From: JBCDGZ01 sp038750655
Lineage (GTDB): Bacteria > Bacteroidota > Bacteroidia > Chitinophagales > Saprospiraceae
Length of the DNA stretch: 29,249 bases
NCBI GenBank assembly: GCA_038750655.1
Contig: JBCDGZ010000104.1
Location: forward strand, 1 to 29,249
Direction: 5' to 3'
Below the pieces are notes generated by a model. The model saw only the letters and a program-made list of their open reading frames with translations, did no database searches and was not told the origin of the DNA. The stretch's first letter is position 1. Each line of letters starts with the position of its first letter. Position numbers and translations under genes: made by a program. Positions 9,701-16,198 of the stretch are shown here, in pieces.

Positions 9701-10917
9701 TTCAGATTCTGGCGGATCGGGTGATTGATTTAGCGGGCAATGGCAATTTGATTTCTAATGAATTGGAGGTGATCTACGTGGCGCCGGATACCCAGTCCCC
9801 CTCGGTAAACTTGAGCACCGGATCGTTGGAGGTGAATGGTAATTTTGAGGTGCAGGTCAGCTTTGATGAGGCCGTTACAGGCTTGGAAGCTGCCGATTTT
9901 GCGATCAGCAACGGGACGGCCCTAGGGCTAGTTGGGTTGGACAATTTTTACCGCTTACAGGTCATGCCGCTTGATGAGGGCGAGGTCAGTGTAGCTTTGC
10001 CAGCCAACCAGGCTCAAGACTTTAGCAGTAATGGTAATCTCGCTTCTAATCTACTCATTCTCGACCATCAACCTGCTGACTTCGAGCCGCCAACGGTGGA
10101 ATTGAGCACTCTCGCGCCGGTCTTTAATGGGGCTTTTACGGTAACAGTAAAGTTTAATGAGAATGTTAGTGGTCTGGAACTCGACGATTTTGAATTCAAC
10201 AATGGAGCGGCGGCCAGCCTCAGCGGCAGCGGACGGGTGTATCGCTTGACGGTTAATCCGCAAATTCCTGGGAAAGTATTTCTCCAACTCCCCGCCGATC
10301 GAGTGGTTGATGAGGCCGGCAATTCAAATACCGCGTCTAATGTTTTGGAGGTAGAATATGTTGATCCTAATACGGCCCTGCTGTCTTTTAACGCGAATGG
10401 CAACGGTCGACGGGCGCTCCTTAATTGGACGACAAATACGGAGTACAAAAATGCCTATTTTGTGGTAGAGCGTTCTGCTGACAACATCAATTTTGAGGCT
10501 ATACAACAACAGCCTAGCTTGAATGACCACAGCACACTGGTCAATTATCAGGGGGAGGACCTCGCGCCGAATACGGGCGATAATTACTACCGGATTCGTC
10601 AGGTATTTACCGACAGCAGCTTTGTTTTTTCCAATACAGAAAGGGTCATATTGGATTTTGACGTCAATTCCTTCGTGCTTTTCCCCAATCCAGCCAAAGA
10701 TGAGGTCTACGTTAATTTTAGAGAATTTGCCGGGCAACAGGCGACGATTGAGATTAAGGACCAGGTGGGGATTTTGGTTTACAGTCAGCGAATTGAGGAA
10801 TTGCCAGAGGTTCCCGTGCGCTTTGATCTCGGAAGATTTCACGACGGCGTATACTACCTTAGCTTTAGTATCAAAGGGACAAAGCGGTTTAGCCGTAAGT
10901 TGGTGGTAATACGTTAG
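6730..10917 (+). CDS. Secreted acetyl-xylan-esterase-like hydrolase with seven Ig-like repeats and T9SS sorting domain
   Basis: A 1395-residue exported multidomain protein. The signal peptide runs to about residue 36 (long basic start, hydrophobic core, S-A-Q). A beta-sandwich-like domain follows (about 37-122). Residues 123-425 form an alpha/beta-hydrolase resembling the AXE1/cephalosporin-C deacetylase family: nucleophile Ser284 in G-V-S-Q-G, acid Asp372 in R-D-E-T-C-P-P, and His401 or His403 in D-L-A-H-D-H-P. It probably removes acetyl groups from xylan-like polysaccharides; the substrate is inferred from the family. Another beta-rich, PKD-like segment lies at about 440-530. Residues 539-1217 are seven Ig-like (Big_12-like) repeats. 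The C-terminus has a linker with W-T-T-N-T-E-Y-K-N-A-Y-F and a type A sorting domain (L-F-P-N-P-A-K-D-E ... Y-Y-L-S-F ... K-L-V-V-I-R), so it should leave by T9SS and be attached or released at the cell surface. Confidence 0.9.
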   Translation: MKNLCRAVHSERHRFFKIGIVLSMALMVFPLGLSAQLTLGTDRPTANYELGQTANFAVQSSSSGTATYTITHDKFAEVISSGTLNLQAGVSATIPFNSDQAGVMLCTVTQNGQTAKAAAAFAPYSLNALEAEPADFDAFWAAAKSELAAQPLDPQLTPYRNTAYSTTYRINLAHIDNRRVYGYISIPTGSGPFPAILSLPSFGEGANVALPDESIAEKAGAISMFISIHNAEPDQIDPQAYQPDDIADPNKMYFKWAVLAGVRAIDYLASRPDFNGQLGVGGVSQGGGLAILLAGIDGRVKMLIHSNSTHCQHAGLKYEKASGFPYYLHQSQADVGTPAHEAATLSATAYYDAVHAARRFDGPSLTIISYRDETCPPATVFAAYNQLRGPKVLLHARDLAHDHPPEYWDGRFDFFRQHFPATLNPPWPWPGTTTGYLAEAGSDQNININDQASLVGRLSVNGQSLSSFPATWSLVEGPAAVNFADPGAYTTTASFSTPGRYVLRFSADDLEPLATNARFFTISDDLVVTVNGGTVDPAPKVELSTANSEVTGAFVVNVNFNENITGLAISDFVVNNAAASNLMGSGNTFTLQLDPQQEGEVTIQLPANRVLDQGNNGNEASNLLRVNFKIADTAKPEVELSTPSAQVSAEFVVNVNFNESISGLETTDFSVTNASIIGLSGSADQYVLNIQPLSEGQVRLQLPADRAVDGAGNGNLASNVLLVTYEIEDVQAPSVSLSSLATVVSADFEITANFDEPITGLQASDFIINNGTALNLSGSGASYTLRIAPQNPGQIRIQLPANRAADLAGNANLASNELIITYEIEDLQPPLVVLSSSNTEVMGNFSITATFSENITGLEAADFVISNGTALNLSGSGSSYALNIQPGVEGEVRIQLPADRAADLVGNRNLSSNELLVIYKVQDLQQPSVSLIGPSAEVRGEFEVAVNFSEAITGFESADVEVSNGTVSNLNGSGATYSLNILPLQAGEVHIQILADRVIDLAGNGNLISNELEVIYVAPDTQSPSVNLSTGSLEVNGNFEVQVSFDEAVTGLEAADFAISNGTALGLVGLDNFYRLQVMPLDEGEVSVALPANQAQDFSSNGNLASNLLILDHQPADFEPPTVELSTLAPVFNGAFTVTVKFNENVSGLELDDFEFNNGAAASLSGSGRVYRLTVNPQIPGKVFLQLPADRVVDEAGNSNTASNVLEVEYVDPNTALLSFNANGNGRRALLNWTTNTEYKNAYFVVERSADNINFEAIQQQPSLNDHSTLVNYQGEDLAPNTGDNYYRIRQVFTDSSFVFSNTERVILDFDVNSFVLFPNPAKDEVYVNFREFAGQQATIEIKDQVGILVYSQRIEELPEVPVRFDLGRFHDGVYYLSFSIKGTKRFSRKLVVIR
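8344..10380 (+). repeat. Seven in-frame repeats of exactly 291 nt (97 residues each)
   Basis: The conserved Pro codon that opens each unit (P-x-V-x-L) falls at 8344, 8635, 8926, 9217, 9508, 9799 and 10090, every one 291 nt apart. Each unit carries the G-x-F-x-[VI] strand, [NS]-[FL]-[ND]-E-x-[IV]-[TS]-G-[LF], the S-N-G-T-like turn, G-S-G, L-P-A-[ND]-R and a G-N-x-N-x-x-S-N motif. This pattern fits bacterial Ig-like domains of the Big_12 type. Confidence 0.9.
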
Positions 10918-10942
10918 GAACTAATAACCTGACTTCTGACCA

Positions 10943-11071
10943 TTAACCGAAGTCGAGCGTAAAGTTGTATCGGTACAGGTAAATCACTAGGGAGAAGAAC
11001 AGAAAGATACCAACGAAGAAATACATCAAACAGTACCCTTTCTTACCCGCATTTTCGATATTATCTGACAT
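10943..11071 (-). CDS. 42-residue single-span membrane protein
   Basis: On the minus strand an ATG at 11071 opens a 42-codon frame ending TAA at 10943. The product has a polar N-terminus (M-S-D-N-I-E-N-A-G-K-K-G), then one hydrophobic span at about residues 13-33 (Y-C-L-M-Y-F-F-V-G-I-F-L-F-F-S-L-V-I-Y-L-Y), and a short tail R-Y-N-F-T-L-D-F-G. It is too short for most gene callers. Support comes from a near-consensus promoter about 40 nt upstream and from its filling an otherwise empty 336-bp gap. The aromatic-rich span recalls small accessory subunits of membrane complexes, but I cannot assign a family or function. Confidence 0.6.
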   Translation of the reverse strand: MSDNIENAGKKGYCLMYFFVGIFLFFSLVIYLYRYNFTLDFG

Positions 11072-11108
11072 TTGTAATGAGGTTTTTCTATAGATTAATT
11101 TCGTTGTG

Positions 11109-11140
11109 CAAAGAAAAACAAAAAAAGTAAAAACATCAAA
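11109..11140 (-). promoter_or_regulatory. Probable promoter for the 42-residue membrane protein
   Basis: On the minus strand: TTTG (11140-11137), a 20-nt spacer, then TTTCTTTG (11116-11109), seven of eight positions matching the spacing and form of TTTG-N20-TAnnTTTG. The -7 element ends 37 nt before the ATG. The region is A+T-rich, so a chance match is possible. Confidence 0.4.
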
Positions 11141-11253
11141 GGAGGTTCGCTAAAATAAATAATTTAAAGTCTTCTCTACAATGCTTTATCAGGCAATACT
11201 TATCTTCAATAACATTCTCCATTTTAAATAGTTGAACCAACTGAATACTGATC

Positions 11254-12312
11254 ATGTCCTCCGTTTTTTCAAAGATTCAATCCCATACTCGCTTCACTCC
11301 CCCAGTACACTGGCTACACATTCGAACCATTGATATGCATACTGGCGGAGAGCCGCTTCGCGTCATCCTCGATGGTTTTCCCCCCTTACACGGCCACACC
11401 GTCCTAGAATACCGCCGAGACCTAAAGGCCCGCTACGATCACCTGCGCAAAGCCCTAATGCACGAACCCCGAGGCCACGCCGATATGTACGGCTGCCTTC
11501 TGCTGCCGCCTAACGATGAAGGGGCCGACTTCGGTATTCTCTTCCTCCACAACGAAGGCTATAGTACCATGTGTGGTCATGCCATCATCGCCATCAGCAC
11601 CCTGGCGGTTCAAATGGGCTGGGTGGAGCCGGTGGAACCATTAACTACGCTTCGCATCGACGCCCCCTGCGGACGTATCACTGCCTTCGTTCACGTCGAG
11701 CAAGACATTGTACAAGGGGTCCATTTTCACTCCGTCCCCTCCTTCGTCCTTGCTTTGGATCAGCAAATCGAAGTGCCAGGGCTTGGCCTGCTTCGCTACG
11801 ATCTGGCCTACGGCGGCGCTTTCTATGCCTACGTCGATGCCACTCAACTGGGCTTAGAACTTACTCCTACCAATTACAATACCATCCTTCAACAAGGCAT
11901 GGCCATCAAGCGCGCCATCATCAACAGCGGCGTCCCCATCGCCCATCCTTTCGAAGCCGACCTCAGCTTTCTCTACGGTACCATCTTCATCGGCAGCCCG
12001 GTCAGTGAAGGTGTAGATAGTCGAAATGTCTGCATCTTTGCGGAAGGTGAGGTGGATCGCTGCCCGACGGGCTCTGGTGTCTCTGGACGAATGCCCCTGC
12101 ACTACGCTCGTCAGGAGATCGACCTGGGGCAAAGCATGCGCATCGAAAGCATCACGGGAAGTGTCTTCAGCGGCTCGATTGTAAAAACGCTAGACTATGG
12201 CCTCTACGAGGCCGTCATCCCTCAAGTGGAAGGGCGGGCTTATATTACCGGGCAGCACGAGTTCTTTATCGATCCCGATGATCCCTTCGCAGCGGGGTTT
12301 TTCCTGCGCTAG
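11254..12312 (+). CDS. Trans-3-hydroxy-L-proline dehydratase (proline racemase superfamily)
   Basis: A 352-residue cytosolic enzyme of the proline racemase fold with D-M-H-T-G-G-E-P near residue 27. The first catalytic site keeps cysteine (Cys107 in T-M-C-G-H-A). The second has threonine (Thr272 in D-R-C-P-T-G-S-G-V-S) where true proline racemases and 4-hydroxyproline epimerases have cysteine. In this superfamily a Cys/Thr pair is the mark of trans-3-hydroxy-L-proline dehydratase, which removes water to give delta-1-pyrroline-2-carboxylate, later reduced to proline. The substrate assignment follows from this residue pair and was not tested. The gene ends in a CTAG that also holds the stop of the convergent aminopeptidase P. 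The two may act together on (hydroxy)proline-rich peptides such as those from collagen. Confidence 0.85.
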   Translation: MSSVFSKIQSHTRFTPPVHWLHIRTIDMHTGGEPLRVILDGFPPLHGHTVLEYRRDLKARYDHLRKALMHEPRGHADMYGCLLLPPNDEGADFGILFLHNEGYSTMCGHAIIAISTLAVQMGWVEPVEPLTTLRIDAPCGRITAFVHVEQDIVQGVHFHSVPSFVLALDQQIEVPGLGLLRYDLAYGGAFYAYVDATQLGLELTPTNYNTILQQGMAIKRAIINSGVPIAHPFEADLSFLYGTIFIGSPVSEGVDSRNVCIFAEGEVDRCPTGSGVSGRMPLHYARQEIDLGQSMRIESITGSVFSGSIVKTLDYGLYEAVIPQVEGRAYITGQHEFFIDPDDPFAAGFFLR

Positions 12313-14096
12313 ATTGCTCGGCACTGATCAGCCATCCAAGCTTTTTCCTCTTCGTCGAGGAGGGGAGCTAGTTGCCGGTTGACCTCCGCATGATAGCTAT
12401 TGAGCCAGTTCTTTTCCTCGGGCGAGAGCAGTGTCACATCTATGAGACGGAGATCAATGGGGAAAAGGGTCAAGGTTTCAAATTCCAGGAAAGTACCAAA
12501 TTCATTGCTGCCGGCGGTGCGGGTCAGCACCAGATTTTCGATGCGAATGCCGTATTCCCCTGTTTTGTAAAAGCCGGGTTCATTAGAAGTGAACATGCCT
12601 TCCTCGAAGGGCGTCGTACCTCGCTGCGAGATGCTGGCAGCGAAGCCCTGCGGGGGCTCGTGTACATTGAGGAAAAAGCCGACGCCGTGCCCGGTGCCGT
12701 GCCCGTAGTTGAGCATATGTTCCCAGAGCGGCTGACGGGCCAGGGTATCCATTTGTATGCCTCGGGTGCCCTTCGGGAAGCGCAGGCGGGCCAGAGCGAT
12801 GTGGCCCTTGAGGACCAGCGTGAAATTGCGGCGTTGCTCCTCTGTCGGTTCGCCAAGAGCGGTGGTTCGGGTGATGTCGGTCGTACCGTTGGTATACTGC
12901 CCACCAGAGTCCAAGAGCAGGATGCCTTCTTTGCGTAGGGTCGCGCAGGAGCCGGGCGTGGGGCGATAGTGAACAATAGCGCCGTTGCCATTATAACCGA
13001 CGATGGCCGAAAAGCTCTCGCCGTGATAGTCGCCCTGTGCGCGGCGCAGCTGATCCAGCTTCTGGGAGACGTCGACCTCTGTTATACCGTCTTCTTCCAG
13101 TGCCTGGTCCAACCAACGGTAGAGGCGAGTCAGCGCAACGCCGTCTTTGAGCATGGCCGCTTTGATATGGCCGACTTCGGTGTCGTTCTTAATGGCTTTG
13201 AGTTGGCGGGGGACATTGGGCCCGGAGAGCACCACCTCCTCATCAATGAGATCGTAGAGGCTGATGCTGACGGTGTCCTTGTCGACCAATAAGCGGTGGG
13301 GGGCTTTTAGGGTATCCAAAATGGCGGTGATGGCTCGATAGGGCAGAATTTCGATGCCTTCTTGTTCTAGTTGGGTTTGGAGGGGGGCGGGGATTTTCTC
13401 CTGATCCATAAAGAGCTGGACCTTATTTGCTCCAACGATAGCATAGGCTACGAAGACGGGATTGCATTCTACATCGCTGCCTCGGAGGTTGAAGGTCCAG
13501 GCAATATCGTCGAGGGTAGTGAGGAGGCAGGCGGTCGCCCCCTGGGCTTGGATTTTTTGCTGGATAAGGGCCAGTTTATCTTGTCGGCTTTGACCGGTGT
13601 AGTGCAAGGCGTGTTCGAAGATGGGCGTTTTGGGCAGGGCGGGGCGGTCGGCCCAGACAGCGGGGATGAGGTCGTGTTGGTAATCCAGCTCAATGCCTTT
13701 GGCATCGAGTGCCTTGCCAAGGCGATTGATTTGGCCGAGAGAGAACAGCAGGCCGTCGCAGCCTACACGCTGGCCTTTGCTCAGCTGCTGGCAGAGCCAG
13801 TCGATATGCTCGGGGGCGTGGGGGATGAGTTGCTTGTGCAGTTCGAATTCACTGTCGGCTAGTTGCTCCTCCGCTTGTAGGAAATAGCGGGAGTCGGTCC
13901 ATACCCCAGCATGATCTTGGGTGACGATGGCAAGGCCGGCGGAGCCGGTGAAGCCCGATACCCAACTGCGGGTATTCCAGTGTTCGGCCGGATATTCACT
14001 TTGATGAGGGTCACTACTAGGGATAATATAGGCGTCTAGCTTGGCCTGGCTCATCTGAGCGCGCAGGGCTGCAATGCTTTGGTCGATGGTATTCAT
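12309..14096 (-). CDS. Xaa-Pro aminopeptidase (aminopeptidase P, M24B family)
   Basis: A 595-residue protein of the large three-domain type (two creatinase-like N-terminal domains, catalytic pita-bread domain, then the M24 C-terminal extension). All five expected metal ligands are visible: Asp396 (L-L-D-S-G-G), Asp407 (T-T-D-I-T-R), His470 (G-H-G-T-G-H-G-V-G), Glu506 (N-E-P-G-F-Y) and Glu520 (I-R-I-E-N). It removes the N-terminal residue from peptides whose second residue is proline, using a dinuclear Mn/Zn site. No signal peptide is seen, so it is probably cytosolic and acts on imported peptides. It converges on the hydroxyproline dehydratase, overlapping by 4 bp at the stop codons. Promoter not identified. 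Confidence 0.94.
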   Translation of the reverse strand: MNTIDQSIAALRAQMSQAKLDAYIIPSSDPHQSEYPAEHWNTRSWVSGFTGSAGLAIVTQDHAGVWTDSRYFLQAEEQLADSEFELHKQLIPHAPEHIDWLCQQLSKGQRVGCDGLLFSLGQINRLGKALDAKGIELDYQHDLIPAVWADRPALPKTPIFEHALHYTGQSRQDKLALIQQKIQAQGATACLLTTLDDIAWTFNLRGSDVECNPVFVAYAIVGANKVQLFMDQEKIPAPLQTQLEQEGIEILPYRAITAILDTLKAPHRLLVDKDTVSISLYDLIDEEVVLSGPNVPRQLKAIKNDTEVGHIKAAMLKDGVALTRLYRWLDQALEEDGITEVDVSQKLDQLRRAQGDYHGESFSAIVGYNGNGAIVHYRPTPGSCATLRKEGILLLDSGGQYTNGTTDITRTTALGEPTEEQRRNFTLVLKGHIALARLRFPKGTRGIQMDTLARQPLWEHMLNYGHGTGHGVGFFLNVHEPPQGFAASISQRGTTPFEEGMFTSNEPGFYKTGEYGIRIENLVLTRTAGSNEFGTFLEFETLTLFPIDLRLIDVTLLSPEEKNWLNSYHAEVNRQLAPLLDEEEKAWMADQCRAI

Positions 14097-14574
14097 GATT
14101 AGGATTTAGATCATTGTATGGTTTAGGGCTAGAGGAAGACACCAGAAATAAGGCCCCTCCTTTTGCCGAACTTTTGTCACAATTGCGCGTATAACTGTAG
14201 CCGAAAGGTACGAATTTTATTAGGACGATTAGGGCATTAATAGATTGAAAATAGAGAATATATGTATTTTTTCGCGGGCTAAAATTATGGTTTTCAATCG
14301 TTTTTGATGGAATTGGCATATTTTTTGTTGAATGGGCGAGATTTCACTGGACATATTAGACAATTTGATTTATATTGCAGTGTAGCCATCCATGAAAGAT
14401 ACGTGTAAAATTAGGATTCAAGTCGTCACGATTTCACGAATTATAAAATCATTAATAAATAATTAATAATTACATTGTGAAAGCCTGTTCCTACGAGAAA
14501 AGAGCTACAAAGAATAAACAAACAGACTGCAAAGAGTCAAACTATTTTCAAACCAAGGGAATCCTTTCTTAGTT
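14097..14574. other. 478-bp divergent intergenic region between aminopeptidase P and rpoN
   Basis: A+T-rich, with no convincing small gene. It must hold promoters for both flanking genes. The one element I can point to is a sigma-54-like site at 14314-14329. The rest shows short A/T runs without a clear hairpin or TAnnTTTG box. Confidence 0.5.
14314..14329 (+). promoter_or_regulatory. Candidate sigma-54 (-24/-12) element upstream of rpoN
   Basis: TTGGCAT, then T-rich spacer, then TTGTT: TGGCAT-N5-TTGTT, with the GG and the -12 G separated by the canonical 10 nt. It matches the sigma-54 consensus TGGCAC-N5-TTGCW except for C-to-T changes at two positions. It would start transcription near 14339, about 235 nt before the rpoN ATG. 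The T-rich context makes a chance match possible. Confidence 0.35.
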
Positions 14575-16104
14575 ATGCTAAAGCAGAATTTAAGTCATAA
14601 AATGCTTCAGAAGCTGTCTCCACAGCAGATACAGCTTATGAAGTTACTCCAAATTCCAACTGCCACGCTGGAACAGCGTATCAAAGAGGAGTTAGAAGCT
14701 AATCCCGCACTTGATGAGGGCGAAGAAACTGATGAATTGACAGATGTTGCCAAAAGTAATGAAGATTCTTATGGCGACGAGGAAGGAGGAGAAGCCGCCG
14801 AAGAAATCAAGCGGGAAGAGGAATTTGAGCTGGACGATTATCTAACGGAATACATCGAAGACGATCCCTCTAGCTATAAATTGAAAGCGAATAATTACTC
14901 TGCTGATGATGAGGACAAAACGATTCCTGTTGCCGTAGAAAGTACTTTTCACGAATATCTCGAGCAGCAACTAGGGATGTTGGACCTGCAGGACGAGCGG
15001 AAGCTCAACATTGCCAAGCAGATTATTGGAAGCATCGACGATGATGGTTACCTGCGGCGGGAGCCCCTGGCGATTATTGACGATCTGATGTTTTCTCAAA
15101 ATATTGTTACCTCTGAGGACGAGGTAATGACCCTGCTGAGACGAATTCAACGTTTTGATCCGCCGGGGATTGGTGCGACTAACCTTAGGGAATGTTTGCT
15201 ATTGCAATTGGCCGGCAAGATCGAGGCCAGAGAGGACATTGCTACGGAAGAAGAGAAGGCAGAACTCCGACTGAGTTACCGCATCATTGATGAGTATTTC
15301 AATGAATTTTCTAAGAAGCACTACCAAAAACTGCAGCGCTATCTGAATATCTCAGAAAAGCAGCTGAAGTACGCTATCGATGAAATTTTGAAGTTGAACC
15401 CCAAGCCAGCCAGTGGTCACATTGGCAGTGGCTCACGCTCCCACCATTATATTGTCCCTGATTTTACCATCGTCAATCGCGAAGGCGAACTCGAACTGTC
15501 CCTCAATTCCCGGAATGCTCCGGACCTGCGGATCAACGAGCAGTACCGCGATATGCTCAAGTCTTACAAGGTGAGCACCAAAGGCCGCCGCTCCAGCAAG
15601 CAAGAGAAAGAGGCGGTGATGTTCATCAAGCAGAAGATTGATTCTGCCAAATGGTTCATCGATGCCATCCGGCAACGCCAACAGACCATGTATAAGACGA
15701 TGTATTCCATCATGCAGTACCAATATGATTTTTTCCTGACCGGTGATCAAAAGAAACTGCGTCCAATGATCCTCAAGGATATTGCAGATATTACCGGCTT
15801 GGACATTTCTACGGTCTCCAGGGTGGCCAATAGTAAATTCGTACAGACTGAATTTGGGACCAAACGCCTGAAGGACTTTTTCTCTGAATCTCTCCAAACC
15901 AATAATGGCGAAGAAGTTTCTACGCTCGAAGTCAAAAAGATTCTTACCGACATTATAGAGGAAGAAAATAAGCGAAAGCCTTTCTCCGATGAAAAGCTGA
16001 AGAATATTCTGCGAGACAAAGGTTACAATATCGCCCGTCGAACCGTAGCTAAATACCGGGAGCAGCTAAATATTCCGGTTGCTCGGCTGCGCAAAGAACT
16101 CTAA
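14575..16104 (+). CDS. rpoN: RNA polymerase sigma-54 factor
   Basis: A 509-residue protein with the full RpoN layout. Region I is a Gln/Leu-rich segment at 1-50 (Q-N-L-S-H-K-M-L-Q-K-L-S-P-Q-Q-I-Q-L-M) that contacts the activator. An acidic region II follows at about 51-105. The core-binding domain includes F-D-P-P-G-I-G-A-T-N-L-R-E-C-L. A helix-turn-helix lies near D-I-S-T-V-S-R-V. The RpoN box A-R-R-T-V-A-K-Y-R-E (487-496) reads the -24 element. It directs RNA polymerase to -24/-12 promoters that need an AAA+ activator; no such activator is in this window. A histidine kinase gene follows after 94 bp, and a sigma-54-like site lies just past the rpoN stop. Confidence 0.97.
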   Translation: MLKQNLSHKMLQKLSPQQIQLMKLLQIPTATLEQRIKEELEANPALDEGEETDELTDVAKSNEDSYGDEEGGEAAEEIKREEEFELDDYLTEYIEDDPSSYKLKANNYSADDEDKTIPVAVESTFHEYLEQQLGMLDLQDERKLNIAKQIIGSIDDDGYLRREPLAIIDDLMFSQNIVTSEDEVMTLLRRIQRFDPPGIGATNLRECLLLQLAGKIEAREDIATEEEKAELRLSYRIIDEYFNEFSKKHYQKLQRYLNISEKQLKYAIDEILKLNPKPASGHIGSGSRSHHYIVPDFTIVNREGELELSLNSRNAPDLRINEQYRDMLKSYKVSTKGRRSSKQEKEAVMFIKQKIDSAKWFIDAIRQRQQTMYKTMYSIMQYQYDFFLTGDQKKLRPMILKDIADITGLDISTVSRVANSKFVQTEFGTKRLKDFFSESLQTNNGEEVSTLEVKKILTDIIEEENKRKPFSDEKLKNILRDKGYNIARRTVAKYREQLNIPVARLRKEL

Positions 16105-16113
16105 AGCCGCCTT

Positions 16114-16129
16114 TGGCACTCATCTTGTT
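16114..16129 (+). promoter_or_regulatory. Candidate sigma-54 (-24/-12) element upstream of the histidine kinase
   Basis: TTTGGCAC-N5-TTGTT starts 10 bp after the rpoN stop codon. The -24 half TTGGCAC is a full match. The -12 half is TTGT instead of TTGC, and the GG-to-G spacing is the required 10 nt. Predicted transcription start is near 16139, about 60 nt before the kinase ATG and just inside the dyad at 16133-16189. Confidence 0.4.
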
Positions 16130-16132
16130 AAT

Positions 16133-16189
16133 AGTATTATGGCTTGTTCTGTTACTGCACACAAGAACTGATGCAAAACCCATAATACT
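16133..16189 (+). promoter_or_regulatory. Long-range dyad with two alternative inner stems in the kinase leader
   Basis: AGTATTATGG (16133-16142) is the exact inverse of CCATAATACT (16180-16189). Inside it, CTTGT/ACAAG (16143-16147/16161-16165) and GTTCT/AGAAC (16146-16150/16164-16168) are two mutually exclusive short stems. The dyad ends 9 bp before the kinase ATG, where it could act as an operator or as an RNA hairpin affecting translation. Confidence 0.4.
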
Positions 16190-16198
16190 GCTTTGAAG

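Noticed and set aside
12372..13862. Several plus-strand frames opposite aminopeptidase P
   Set aside because: The minus-strand gene has all five metal ligands and full length. The opposite frames have no recognisable motif.
14017..14319. 100-codon minus-strand frame running out of the aminopeptidase gene start into the intergenic region
   Set aside because: Much of it shadows the aminopeptidase coding sequence and the rest is low-information, with no signal, motif or promoter.
16193..16198. TTG start for the histidine kinase
   Set aside because: An ATG two codons later is the more usual start, and the TTG adds only two residues.
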